DNA from: Tahibacter harae
GTDB taxonomy: Bacteria > Pseudomonadota > Gammaproteobacteria > Xanthomonadales > Rhodanobacteraceae
DNA length: 64,000 nt
Reading direction: 5' to 3'
Assembly: GCF_024437735.1 (NCBI RefSeq)
Contig: NZ_JANFQO010000008.1
Span: 1-64,000, forward strand
The notes beneath the pieces were generated by a model. The model had not been told where the DNA came from. It saw only the letters and a program-made list of their open reading frames with translations, and made no database searches. The translations under genes were made by a program, and so were the position numbers. Positions 8,671 through 17,953 of the stretch are shown here, piece after piece (position 1 is the stretch's first letter; each line of letters starts with the position of its first letter).

Positions 8671-11181
8671 ATGCCCCTGAGCGAATACAAGCGCAAGCGC
8701 AATTTCCGCTCCACGCCCGAACCCGCCGCCGGCGGCGAGGCCGGCAGCCATATCTTCGTCGTGCATCTGCACCATGCGCGCCGCCGCCACTACGACCTGC
8801 GCCTGGAATACGCCGGCAGCCTGAAAAGCTGGGCCGTGCCCAAGGGCCCGAGCTTCGACCCAAAGGTCAAGCGCATGGCGATCCAGGTCGAGGACCACCC
8901 GATTTCCTATGCCGGCTTTGAAGGCGATATCCCCGAAGGCAACTACGGCGCCGGCCACGTGGACATCTTCGACCACGGCACCTGGGAGGCGGAAGGCAAT
9001 GTGCGCCAGTCCCTGGCCAGGGGCGAGCTGAAATTCACCCTGCACGGCAACATTCTGCGCGGCTCCTGGGTACTGGTGCGCACGCGCCGCGACGCGCCCA
9101 AGCCGCAGTGGCTGCTGATCAAGCACCAGGACGCCTACGCCGGCAAGAGCGAGGCGGATGATTTCACCGCCGACCGCGGCAAGCCTGCCGCCAGGCCGCG
9201 CGCGGCGAAGTCCGCACGCAAGGGAACGGCGCGCGCAGCGGCGAAGAAAACGAATGGCGCCGAAGGCAAGCGCGAAGCCCTGGATCCCGGGCCGTTCGCA
9301 CCGCAGCTGTGCCGCCTGGAAACCACGGCACCAGCGGGCGACGACTGGCTGCACGAGGCCAAATGGGACGGCTATCGCCTGCTCGCCACCGTGCGTGCGG
9401 GCAAGGCCACACTATGGTCGCGCAACGGCCTGGACTGGACGGCGCGCCTGCCCGAACTTGCCGCGGCGCTGGGCACGCTGGGGCTGACGTCGGCCCAGTT
9501 CGACGGCGAACTGGTTGCGCTGAATGAAGGCCGCGACGACTTCAACGATCTGCAGGCGCGCCTGTCGCTGGAAAAGAAGAACGTGCCGGTAGCGCTGATG
9601 CTGTTCGACCTGCCCTATTGCAACGGCCGCTCGCTGCGCGAGGTGCCGCTGCTGCAGCGCAAGCACCGGCTGCAGCAGATACTGGAAGCGCATCCGCATC
9701 CGCTGCTGCGCTATTCCGCCCATCACATAGGCGCCGGCCCCGCGGTGCTTGCGCAGGCGGTACGCTCCGGCCTTGAAGGCATCATCAGCAAGCGCGTGGA
9801 CAGCCCGTACCGCGGCGAGCGCAACGGCGACTGGATCAAGCTCAAGAGCCGTGCGTCGGACGAGTTCATCGTCATCGGCTATACCCCGCCCAAGCGCAGC
9901 CGCATCGGCCTGGGCGCGCTGCTGCTGGCGCGGCCAGGCGCCGACGGCCTGGTCTATGCGGGCCGTGTCGGCACCGGCTTCAGCGACGAGCTGCTGCGCA
10001 ACCTGCTGCACAAGCTGCAGCCGCTGCGCCGCGCAGAGCCGGTCGTCGATACCAGCCTGCTGGAAAGGCGCGAGCGCGACGAGGCCGTCTGGGTCAGGCC
10101 CGAGCTGGTCATCGAGGTCTATCACCAGGGTCTGGGCCGCCAGGGCCTGCTGCGGCAGCCGGCGCTGAAAGCACTGCGCGAGGACAAGTCGCCGCAGGAA
10201 CTGCTGTCGGGAAAAGGGGATGTCGTGGAAACCAGCAAAAGCCGATCACGCGCAAAAACCGGCACAAAAGCCACCTCCGCGGCCGATGTGGCAGCCGGTG
10301 CCGACGTGCGCCTCACCCATCCCGAACGCGAGGTATTCCCCGGCAGCGGCCTGACCAAGCAGGACGTGGCCGACTACTACAGCGCCGTGGCGCCGCTGCT
10401 GCTGCAGGACATCGCCGGCAGGCCGCTGTCCGTGCTGCGCTGCCCCGACGGCGCGGCCGGCACCTGCTTTTTCCAGAAGCATGCGGGACGCGGCTGGGGC
10501 GATCATGTGCGCCCGGTCGCCGTGCGCGAAAAGCAGGGCGTGCAGGCCTATATCGCCGTCGACGACGTGACCGGCCTGCTGCAGCTGGTGCAGATGAACG
10601 TGCTCGAATTCCACCCCTGGGGCGCGCTGGCGCAGGATCAGGCCCATGCAGACCGCCTGGTATTCGACCTGGATCCGCACGAATCGGTGGGCTGGGCCAA
10701 GGTGAAGGCGGCCGCACGCACCGTGCGCGAAGTGCTGCAGGGCGTGGGACTGACATCCTTCCTGCGCACTTCCGGCGGCAAGGGCCTGCATGTGGTGGTG
10801 CCGTTGTCGCCGCCGGTGGGCTGGGCCCAGGCCAAGCGCTTCGCCGAGGATCTGGCCGACACGCTGGCGGCGGAGCGGCCCGAATCCTTCGTCAGCGTCG
10901 CCAGCAAGCAGCAGCGCGAAGGCCGCATCTTCGTCGACTGGCTGCGCAATGCGCGCGGCGCGACGTCGGTGGCCTCCTACTCGCTGCGCGCGCGCGCCGG
11001 CGCGCCGGTGGCCATGCCGCTGGAATGGTCGGAGCTGGCGCGGCTGCGCAGCAGTGACGCCTATACGCTGCGCAACGCGCTGCGCAAGATCCGCAGCCGC
11101 CGCCGGGATCCGTGGCGCGAACTGTACGACCTGGAGCAGACCTTGCCGGGCCCGGCCGCACGCTCGCGCAGAGGCCGCTGA
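8671..11181 (+). CDS. ligD: Multidomain ATP-dependent DNA ligase LigD
   Basis: 836 residues with the Pseudomonas-type order. A 3'-phosphoesterase domain (about 15-160) contains HYDLRLEY and EGNYGAGHV. The ligase domain has the AMP-accepting lysine in EAKWDGYRL (K231) and an OB-fold to about residue 525. The C-terminal primase-polymerase domain (about 545-830) carries FDLDP (D666, D668) as metal ligands. A Lys/Ala/Arg linker at about 165-205 joins the first two domains. ATG 8671 begins MPLSEYKRKRNF; earlier in-frame starts lie inside ku. LigD trims, fills and seals double-strand breaks with Ku. Confidence 0.97.
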   Translation: MPLSEYKRKRNFRSTPEPAAGGEAGSHIFVVHLHHARRRHYDLRLEYAGSLKSWAVPKGPSFDPKVKRMAIQVEDHPISYAGFEGDIPEGNYGAGHVDIFDHGTWEAEGNVRQSLARGELKFTLHGNILRGSWVLVRTRRDAPKPQWLLIKHQDAYAGKSEADDFTADRGKPAARPRAAKSARKGTARAAAKKTNGAEGKREALDPGPFAPQLCRLETTAPAGDDWLHEAKWDGYRLLATVRAGKATLWSRNGLDWTARLPELAAALGTLGLTSAQFDGELVALNEGRDDFNDLQARLSLEKKNVPVALMLFDLPYCNGRSLREVPLLQRKHRLQQILEAHPHPLLRYSAHHIGAGPAVLAQAVRSGLEGIISKRVDSPYRGERNGDWIKLKSRASDEFIVIGYTPPKRSRIGLGALLLARPGADGLVYAGRVGTGFSDELLRNLLHKLQPLRRAEPVVDTSLLERRERDEAVWVRPELVIEVYHQGLGRQGLLRQPALKALREDKSPQELLSGKGDVVETSKSRSRAKTGTKATSAADVAAGADVRLTHPEREVFPGSGLTKQDVADYYSAVAPLLLQDIAGRPLSVLRCPDGAAGTCFFQKHAGRGWGDHVRPVAVREKQGVQAYIAVDDVTGLLQLVQMNVLEFHPWGALAQDQAHADRLVFDLDPHESVGWAKVKAAARTVREVLQGVGLTSFLRTSGGKGLHVVVPLSPPVGWAQAKRFAEDLADTLAAERPESFVSVASKQQREGRIFVDWLRNARGATSVASYSLRARAGAPVAMPLEWSELARLRSSDAYTLRNALRKIRSRRRDPWRELYDLEQTLPGPAARSRRGR

Positions 11182-11513
11182 CGGGTGCAGCCGGGCAAGC
11201 CGATCTGCCGCGTCTGCCTGCACACGGCATCGCAGCGGCGCGGATGCTGCAGGACCAGGCAGACACAGCGATTCCGTACCGCTTCGCGTAAAAATTCATA
11301 AATCCCCAATTTCCAGACCGTGCAAATCGACAGGCACGATGCTGGCCTTTCGTGCATATCGCAGCAGCCGTCGCCGTATCCCCCGCGGCGCAGCAGGGTC
11401 CAGCGGATGGCATGCGACTTGCGCCCAAGGTGGAGTCGCCGGGTCCGGTCAGACACACGTTCCTGCCGCAATCACCAGCCGCGGCAATTGCCACTTTTCC
11501 GCAAGAGACTGTC
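11182..11513. other. Gap between ligD and the ferritin-like gene
   Basis: About 330 bases with no convincing gene. An AT-rich patch at about 11290-11312 (taaaaattcataaatcccca) stands out and may be part of a promoter for the downstream gene. No terminator hairpin with a clear T-run was seen after ligD. Confidence 0.4.
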
Positions 11514-12131
11514 ATGAGCAAGAAATTTCCCGAAGCCCTGCACACGCAGGAACTGCTTTATCAGGCACTGGAAACCGAACTGGGCGCTATCAGGATCTAT
11601 TCCGCCGCCCTGCCCTGTGCGATGAATGAAGATCTGCACGAGGAATGGGAAACCTGCCTCGCGCACACGCGCCTGCACCGCGACGTGCTGCTTGATGCCT
11701 TCCGCCGGCTGGGCCTGGATCCGGAAACCCAGACCATGGGCCGCCAGATCGCCGCATTCCAGGGCAAGTCCCTGGTGCGGGCGATCGAACTCACCTACCT
11801 CGCCGGCGATCCCGTCGCGGCGCAGATCACCGCCGCCGAATGCGTGGTGCTGGCCGGGACCAAGGCGCAACTCAACTGGGAACTGATAGGCCTGGTCGCG
11901 CAGGCGAGCAAGGGCGAACTGGCCCACGTACTGCGCGCCGCGCACGAACAGGTGCAGCAGGAGGAATCGCGCCGGCTGTATTGCACCAAGGGCTGGACGC
12001 GGGAGCTGTGGATAGAGTCGCTGGGCCTGCCCGCGGTGCTGCCGCCCGACCAGGAAACCAGCGAGGTCGAGATGGCGCTGGACGCGACACGCCTGGAACA
12101 GCAGCGCGAGCGGGTGGCCTGGGTGCATTGA
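11514..12131 (+). CDS. Ferritin-like-fold protein of unknown function
   Basis: 205 residues, helical throughout. ELLYQALETELGAIRIY in the first helix and EEWETCLAHTRLHRD in the second place Glu and His as in ferritin-like di-iron four-helix bundles; a second pair appears in ITAAECVVLAGTKAQ and LNWELIG. The last 40 residues form an extra tail. ATG 11514 is chosen because conserved-looking sequence starts there and the upstream frame is low-complexity. It lies between LigD and the Rieske oxidoreductase, in what looks like a stress-related group. Metal binding is inferred from spacing only. Confidence 0.65.
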   Translation: MSKKFPEALHTQELLYQALETELGAIRIYSAALPCAMNEDLHEEWETCLAHTRLHRDVLLDAFRRLGLDPETQTMGRQIAAFQGKSLVRAIELTYLAGDPVAAQITAAECVVLAGTKAQLNWELIGLVAQASKGELAHVLRAAHEQVQQEESRRLYCTKGWTRELWIESLGLPAVLPPDQETSEVEMALDATRLEQQRERVAWVH

Positions 12132-12352
12132 ACGCCGGGTGCCGAACGGCGAATGGCCGTTCCTGCGCGGCGCGGTCCGGTCGCGGCCGCGTGTGCCGCC
12201 GCGTTGTTGCGCCAGGGCATTCCACGTAACTCGCGTCCCGAGGGCATTCAAGCGCAAGCCGCAATTCACCTCGCACGCGCGGGAGCACGCGCCCTGATAC
12301 GACTGCCGCCCTACGTGTTTCCGGGCCTGCGGCACGACACGCACGCCGCCGC

Positions 12353-13885
12353 TCAGGCGGCGCTGCTCACCCCATCGATGCGCTCGCCGGCCAGCGGTTC
12401 CAGCCCTGAGCGCGCCGGCCCATTCAGCACATGGCCGTCCGCCGCGGCAAAACGCGAGCCGTGGCAGGGACAGTCCCAGCTGCGTTCCAGTGCATTCCAG
12501 CGCACTGCGCAGCCCAGGTGCGGGCAGCGCGCCGACAGTGCGCTCAGGCTGCCGTCCTCGTTGCGGTACAGGGCAAAGCGATGCAGGCCATGGCGGATCA
12601 CTGCGCCCTGGCCAGGCGGCAGCGCCGCAACATCGTTGCTGTCGCCGGCAGCCAGCCAGTCGCGGTATTGCAGCGCGACGTTGGCGTTCTCCTCCAGCCA
12701 ATCGCCGGTAAGACGCTTGCGCGCCGGGTCGTACAGCGCGGCCCAGGGATGTTCGCCGTCCACGATCAGGGCGGTAATCAGCGGAGCGGCCAGGGTCGCG
12801 TGGGTCAGGCCGTTGCCGGAGTCGCCGCTGACCACGTAGACATTGCGCGCGCCGGGATCGCGGCCGATGAAGGCCAGGCCGTCCACCGGCTCTATGATCT
12901 GTCCGGACCAGGCGTATTGAATATTTTCCAGTTCCTTACAGTACTCGCCGGCCCATTCGCGCAGTTCCTCCAGCGGATCGCGCGCCGGCGCCTGGCCGGT
13001 CTTGTGATCGCAGCCGCCGATCAGCAGCCAGTCCTTGCCGTCGCCGGCCGGCTGCAGGCGCAGATAGCGATACGGGTCGGCGGTGTCCCAGATCAGCGCA
13101 TCGGGCATGCGGCCGGCGGGAATCAGTCCGGCCAGCATATAGCTGCGATACGCCGCCTGCTTGGTATGCAGGGCCACGCGCCGGTGGAAAGGCACATTGC
13201 TGGCGACGACGACGGACTCGGCCTGGATCAGGCCGCCGTCCGCGAGCAGCACGCGCGGCTGCTCGCCGTCTTCCACATCGCCGGCCTCGGCGCGCATGAA
13301 ACGCACACCGGCAGCGAGCGCGGCCGTGTACAGGCCGAGCAGGTATTTCAGCGGATGGAACCGGGCCTGGCCGGCAAAACGCAATACCGGGCCCCAGGCC
13401 GGCAGCGCCGCCAGCCCCGCTTCCAGCCGGGTCACGTCGAGCCCGGCGCGCAGCGCGGCTTCGTATTCACGTTCCAGCTCCTGCACATCGGCCCCCGGCG
13501 CCGGCAGCAGGTAGCCGGGAATGCGCTCGAAATCGCAGTCGATGGCGTAGCGGCGCGACCATTCCTCGATCAGGTCCACAGCCGCTGCATGGCTTTGCGC
13601 AGCGAGCGCCGCGCCATCCTTGCCGTGCCAGTGTTCGAGCCGGTAGTAACGGTCATCCAGTGCGCTGGCCAGATGCGCGCTGGTGCGCGCGGTCTCGCCG
13701 GCGCCCAGACCGTCGCGGTCGATCAGCAACACCTGGCGGCCGGCCTCGGCCAGCCTGAGCGCAATCGACACACCGGCGATGCCGGCGCCGATCACGCAGA
13801 CCTGGGCCGCATCAGGGCGGCCGCCGGTGGTAGCCAGCGGCGGCAGAGGCTGCTCCATCCAGAGGGACTGCGATTCAGCGTTCAT
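12353..13885 (-). CDS. FAD-dependent oxidoreductase fused to a Rieske [2Fe-2S] domain
   Basis: 510 residues. Residues about 28-385 are a DAO-type oxidoreductase with CVIGAGIAGVSIALRLAEAG and LLIDRDGLGAGETAR. The C-terminal 95 residues are a Rieske domain with CPHLGCAV and CPCHGSRF, the two Cys/His pairs that bind the 2Fe-2S cluster. ATG 13885 has AGGAG 7 bp upstream. The fusion implies electron transfer from the flavin to the cluster; substrate and acceptor are unknown. It is paralogous in its first part to the gene at 5315-6529. Such fusions are known in soil bacteria and are often annotated glycine oxidase-like. Confidence 0.88.
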   Translation of the reverse strand: MNAESQSLWMEQPLPPLATTGGRPDAAQVCVIGAGIAGVSIALRLAEAGRQVLLIDRDGLGAGETARTSAHLASALDDRYYRLEHWHGKDGAALAAQSHAAAVDLIEEWSRRYAIDCDFERIPGYLLPAPGADVQELEREYEAALRAGLDVTRLEAGLAALPAWGPVLRFAGQARFHPLKYLLGLYTAALAAGVRFMRAEAGDVEDGEQPRVLLADGGLIQAESVVVASNVPFHRRVALHTKQAAYRSYMLAGLIPAGRMPDALIWDTADPYRYLRLQPAGDGKDWLLIGGCDHKTGQAPARDPLEELREWAGEYCKELENIQYAWSGQIIEPVDGLAFIGRDPGARNVYVVSGDSGNGLTHATLAAPLITALIVDGEHPWAALYDPARKRLTGDWLEENANVALQYRDWLAAGDSNDVAALPPGQGAVIRHGLHRFALYRNEDGSLSALSARCPHLGCAVRWNALERSWDCPCHGSRFAAADGHVLNGPARSGLEPLAGERIDGVSSAA

Positions 13886-14297
13886 GGCGGGCTCCTGGAA
13901 ATGACGACGGCATGACGGCGCCGGCTGGCGCGATTCGCTGCTTTGTGCGCGCGCCGGCTGCGGGTCCGTGCGTGACTGCACGATCGCGACCGGCGCGCAG
14001 GGCCATCCGCACGATCGACCTGGCCTATGCAGGCCGCAATGACAGCTGCGGCGTCCGCCGCGCGCGCGAAAGACAACGATGAACGAAGCAGCACGTTGCA
14101 TGCCATGCCTGTGCCAGAGCCCGTTCGCGGCGCGCGGGCTGGCTTTGTCGCGCTCATGCCATGACTATAAAGAAATTTAGTAACTTATAAATTTTTATAT
14201 TCATATTGGACATGACCACGGCTCCGTCGTGGCATATGTCTTGCTCCATCTGTCCTGGCCCACCGCCGCCGACCCTGTCCTTACTGGAGTCAACGCC
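13886..14297. promoter_or_regulatory. Divergent promoter region with an AT-rich block
   Basis: About 410 bases separate the leftward Rieske oxidoreductase from the rightward BON gene. The block at about 14160-14212 is strongly AT-rich (taaagaaatttagtaactta and following bases), unlike all surrounding DNA, and is the obvious place for promoters of one or both genes. No specific operator was recognised. Confidence 0.5.
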
Positions 14298-15359
14298 ATG
14301 CAACGATACGATGTGGAGCGCGCCGCGCGTTCCGGCCGCAGCCATCCGGATACCTACGGCGAGCGCGACGAGGAAAACCGCAGCGGGTACTACCACGGCC
14401 GCGAGGACGAAAACCGCTACGCCGGTTCCGAGGACTATCCGCAATATGCCGAGGGATATCAGCGCTATCCCGGCGATTTCCAGCGCGGCGCCTATCGCCG
14501 CGATCCGCCCGACACCGGCCATAGTGCCTGGCATCAGCACCCGCCTTCGCCCCGGCGCAGCGCCTGGCATCAATACGACGAACCGGCGGAATCCTCCTGG
14601 CACGGCGGCGAGCGCGATCAGGACGAATCCGCGCCCTATCCCAGTCCGGCCTATGGCTCGCCGCACCTGAGCGAACAGCGCATCGCGCACTATGGCTACG
14701 GCGACGAATTCCGCCGCTACGGCCGCAATATTCTTTCTGCCGGCCGCGGCGACACCCGCGATCTGCGCCATCGCGCCGACTGGCACAGCGCGGCACAGCA
14801 CGAACGCTACGACAGCAGCCGCTACAGCGGCCGGCGTTATGACGCCGCAGGGCCATACGCCCAGGCCGGCGCCCACGCCTACGGACACGAGGACGGCGAT
14901 GCGATCGATGCCTACGGCGGCAGCGTCGGCGATTTCGACGAGCTGCCGCTCAGCCGCGCAGGTGACCGCAGCGGCAGCCTTTACGAGGATCCATCCCGTA
15001 CAAGCCAGCGCGGCCGCGGCCCGAAAAACTACGCGCGCTCGGACGAACGCATCCGCGAGGACGTGAGCGAGCAGCTGGCCGACGACGAAGCCATCGACGC
15101 CGGCGACATCCTGGTCGAGGTCAGCGATGGCGTGGTCACGCTGAGCGGCAGCGTGGACACGCGCAGGCTCAAGCACCGCGCCGAAGATATTGCCGACCGC
15201 TGCAGCGGCGTGAAGGACGTGCAGAACCGGCTGACGGTGAAGCCGCAAGGCGCGCCCGGAGCGGATTCGCTGCTGGGCCAGGGGGCGCAGGCGAAAGCGC
15301 CGGGGGCCGCCGGTTCATCGGCCGCCAGCGGCAGTTCCAACGAATCCGGCACGAACTGA
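14298..15359 (+). CDS. BON-domain protein with a long disordered N-terminus
   Basis: 353 residues. Residues 1-235 are low-complexity, rich in Tyr, Arg, His, Asp and Gly with repeated SAWHQ- and GYGDEFRRYGR-like phrases, and are predicted to be disordered. Residues about 240-315 form one BON domain: SDERIREDVSEQL, ILVEVSDGVVTLSGSV, and the ending VKDVQNRLTV. BON domains bind membranes or phospholipids. There is no signal peptide, so the location is unclear. GGAG lies 9 bp before ATG 14298. The pattern matches BON proteins linked to osmotic or desiccation stress in soil bacteria; that role is inferred. Confidence 0.75.
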   Translation: MQRYDVERAARSGRSHPDTYGERDEENRSGYYHGREDENRYAGSEDYPQYAEGYQRYPGDFQRGAYRRDPPDTGHSAWHQHPPSPRRSAWHQYDEPAESSWHGGERDQDESAPYPSPAYGSPHLSEQRIAHYGYGDEFRRYGRNILSAGRGDTRDLRHRADWHSAAQHERYDSSRYSGRRYDAAGPYAQAGAHAYGHEDGDAIDAYGGSVGDFDELPLSRAGDRSGSLYEDPSRTSQRGRGPKNYARSDERIREDVSEQLADDEAIDAGDILVEVSDGVVTLSGSVDTRRLKHRAEDIADRCSGVKDVQNRLTVKPQGAPGADSLLGQGAQAKAPGAAGSSAASGSSNESGTN

Positions 15360-15491
15360 CGGCAGCGTAGAAGACGCCGGCGCCATCGCCACACGCTAGG
15401 GCACCGCCGCGGCGCAGCTTCGGTCGCGGCGGGCCACACGGCGCCAGCGGTGCTGCGCGCCGCCCACCCGCACACCGGATGCGCTACCGCC

Positions 15492-16703
15492 TCATTCCGG
15501 CGCCGCTGTTGCGGTGCACTCCGGATCCGGCGCGCCGGAAATGCCGCTCAGGCGGTAGTCCGCCGCGGCGGCGCCCTCCACGCGAAAGAACAGTGCGGCT
15601 TCGTCTCCGCCGCTGCGCAGTTCCACCTGCGTGGCGGCACCGCCGTCGCAGACGCTGCTGGCGCCGAATTCAAACGGCGCGTAGTGCTGGCGCAGGGCGT
15701 GCAACATCTCATGCCGTGACTGCAATGCATCCAGCGGCACGGCGGACCACTGCCGCACCTCGGCCCAATCGGAAACTATCCACTCGTCCACAAAATCCCG
15801 CGGCGTGGCGGCGACAGGCGCCACCCGGCGCGGCTTGGCGCCGCCGAGGTCGTAGCGGCGGATGAATTCGCGGCTGTGTACGCCGCTGTCGATGCTGGCC
15901 GCGTGGAAGCGCAGCTCGAAGTGACGCGCATCGACACTGAGCCGGCCGAAATCCTCGCCGCCCCACCACAGGCTGTCGCTGCCCTGTAGCAGTAGCTGCG
16001 GCTTTTCGCTGTCGGCGGCCGGGCGCAGCACGCTGTAGTCGATGCTGGACCAGGCCGAACTGCACCAGGGGCGGATATGGCTGACGGCTACGAAGCGGCG
16101 TCCTTGCGCATCGCGCGGCGAGACGCGGTATTGCAGCGCCTCCCAGGCGCCGTCGATGCGCGCATAGTCCGCGCTGGCCCAGCGCAGCAGGCGCTGCCAG
16201 CGCCCGCCGCGCGGCGCGTAGAGCAGCAGCTGCGCATCCGAGCCGCAGGGAATGCCGATACCGGCGACGACGGCGAGCCAGCCGGCTTCGGCGATGAAGG
16301 CGGGCTCGAAACGGAAGAGCGTGTTTTCGCCGGCGGCATCGCTGTTGCCATTGCCGTTGCCTTTGCCGACGTCAACACCATTCGCGGCTGTGTGCAGGGT
16401 CGCGGCCAGGACCGCAAGGTCCGGCGCCTGTCCGGCCGGCATACAGCGCAGGTGCGCATCGACCAGCTCCGCCACCGCGGGCTTGAGACGGCCGAGGGCC
16501 TGACGCAGCGGCGGAGCAAGGTCGGGATCCGGCTCCGCGGCCGCTAGCGCCTTCTGCAGCACGGCGCCCGGCGCGGCCAGCTTCGCGGCGGCCTCGCGCA
16601 GGACCTGCGGCGCGCAGGTTTCCGCGGCAGCGGCGGCTTGTGCGGCAAGCGCGAGTGCGGTGCTCAGCGGGACGAGGAAACGCGGAAATGATGACTTGGC
16701 CAT
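15492..16703 (-). CDS. Secreted protein of unknown function
   Basis: 403 residues. A signal peptide runs from MAKSSFPRFL to AQAAAAAETC. After it comes a helical stretch to about residue 105, a short Gly/Asn-rich linker (GKGNGNGNSD), and then a mostly beta part rich in Trp (SSAWSSIDYS, DSLWWGGEDFGRL). I do not recognise the family. ATG 16703 is chosen for the signal peptide. It is divergent from the EcsC-like gene by 139 bp. Periplasmic or secreted location is inferred from the leader. Confidence 0.65.
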   Translation of the reverse strand: MAKSSFPRFLVPLSTALALAAQAAAAAETCAPQVLREAAAKLAAPGAVLQKALAAAEPDPDLAPPLRQALGRLKPAVAELVDAHLRCMPAGQAPDLAVLAATLHTAANGVDVGKGNGNGNSDAAGENTLFRFEPAFIAEAGWLAVVAGIGIPCGSDAQLLLYAPRGGRWQRLLRWASADYARIDGAWEALQYRVSPRDAQGRRFVAVSHIRPWCSSAWSSIDYSVLRPAADSEKPQLLLQGSDSLWWGGEDFGRLSVDARHFELRFHAASIDSGVHSREFIRRYDLGGAKPRRVAPVAATPRDFVDEWIVSDWAEVRQWSAVPLDALQSRHEMLHALRQHYAPFEFGASSVCDGGAATQVELRSGGDEAALFFRVEGAAAADYRLSGISGAPDPECTATAAPE

Positions 16704-16842
16704 AGGGCCGCAACGATAGCGCGTGGCGCCATCGCGGCAAGCCGCGATCAAGGGGGGCGCCGGCCGTCCTGTTGCCCCGCGGGCGCTTGCACCGGGCAGG
16801 CACCTGGTCTTCAATGGCGCCCTGCCGCCCGAAGGACCTGCC

Positions 16843-17430
16843 ATGCTGCACGACTACCTCAGCGACGCCCTGCACAAGATCTACAGCCATATCGAACACG
16901 ACAGCATCAAGGCCGGCGTCGATGCCAAGGGGCTGGACAAGTTCATCACCGAGTGCGCCTCGCTGGCGGCGGTCACCGGCGCGGTGACCGGCCTCGGCGG
17001 CGCCTTCACCGCGGTGGTCGGCCTGCCGGTGGACGTGCTCAACACCGTGACGCAGCAGTTCCGCGTGACGTTGGCCGTGATCTATGCACGCCGCGGCCGC
17101 TACGAGGCGCTGAGCTTCGAGGATTTCATGAAGATCGTCGCGATTTCGCTCGGCGTGGAAGTCGGCGTGATCCTGACGCGGCAGATGCTGGTGAACGTCG
17201 CCACCGCCATCCTGACCAAGATGACCATTTCCACCGCCGCGCGCGTGGTGCCGCTGTTTGCCTCGGTAATCGGCGGCTCGGTGAACTTCCTCTTCATCAA
17301 GGGCATGGCCGAGGCGGTCAAGCGCATCAATCTGGATGCGCTGGATGAAGCCGAGGTATCCGAAGAGCCCAGCACGGAAGCGGTGATCGTCGAGGACGAA
17401 CCGCGCCGGGGCGCAACCGGACAGAAATAA
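16843..17430 (+). CDS. EcsC-family-like protein
   Basis: 195 residues. GAVTGLGGAFTAVVGLPVDV followed by LNTVTQQFRVTLAVIYARRG is the pattern I associate with EcsC-type proteins, which pair hydrophobic glycine-rich segments with short helices. Further hydrophobic segments (IVAISLGVEVGVIL, VVPLFASVIGG) suggest membrane association. The tail is acidic. AAGGAC lies upstream of ATG 16843. The family's role is poorly defined. Confidence 0.55.
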   Translation: MLHDYLSDALHKIYSHIEHDSIKAGVDAKGLDKFITECASLAAVTGAVTGLGGAFTAVVGLPVDVLNTVTQQFRVTLAVIYARRGRYEALSFEDFMKIVAISLGVEVGVILTRQMLVNVATAILTKMTISTAARVVPLFASVIGGSVNFLFIKGMAEAVKRINLDALDEAEVSEEPSTEAVIVEDEPRRGATGQK

Positions 17431-17953
17431 ACAAGCATGCAGCGGGCTTCCGAGTTTCCGTCGCGCAGCGCTGATTGCCGCGTATCGGAGGACGGCCAGG
17501 ATGCGCCTGCACTGTGCGACCCGGTTTTTCTCGCGCAGACCAGGTTGCACGCATGTCCAGTGTGGCGTCAGCGGAGCACTTGTGGCGCGATGTTGCTGTA
17601 CATGCGCCACGGCACAGGCCATCGCCAAGTCCGCAGGGCGGACAGCATCGGGGATGATGCTGCGTTGAAGGATGCAAACCGTTCCCCGCGTCACCGCGCC
17701 TGTCCTTGACATCGGGCTGACTGCCGCACCCCGCATACCGCATTGGCTGATCGCCTGATGGGAATGCGCGCCAGTGCGGCGGCGCCGCTGCAGGCGCCGG
17801 CGGCGCGCTGATCCGCACACAGAAGCTGGCGCCCGGCGGAACCGCGCAGCGCGCGACGGGCCGCATTGGCGCCGCACGAACCGTCCACGGTCACCATCGA
17901 CGGCGCGCCGTACCTGCGATTCCCTCTGTCGCTGCGAGATACAACCCGCCGCG
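17431..17953. other. Gene-free stretch after the EcsC-like gene
   Basis: About 520 bases between convergent genes. Open frames exist on both strands but have no recognisable start context or protein-like composition. No terminator hairpin with a good T-run was found. Confidence 0.45.

Noticed and set aside
15479-15865. Small plus-strand frames over the secreted-protein gene
   Set aside because: They are Arg/Ala/Pro-rich shadows of the minus-strand gene at 15492-16703.
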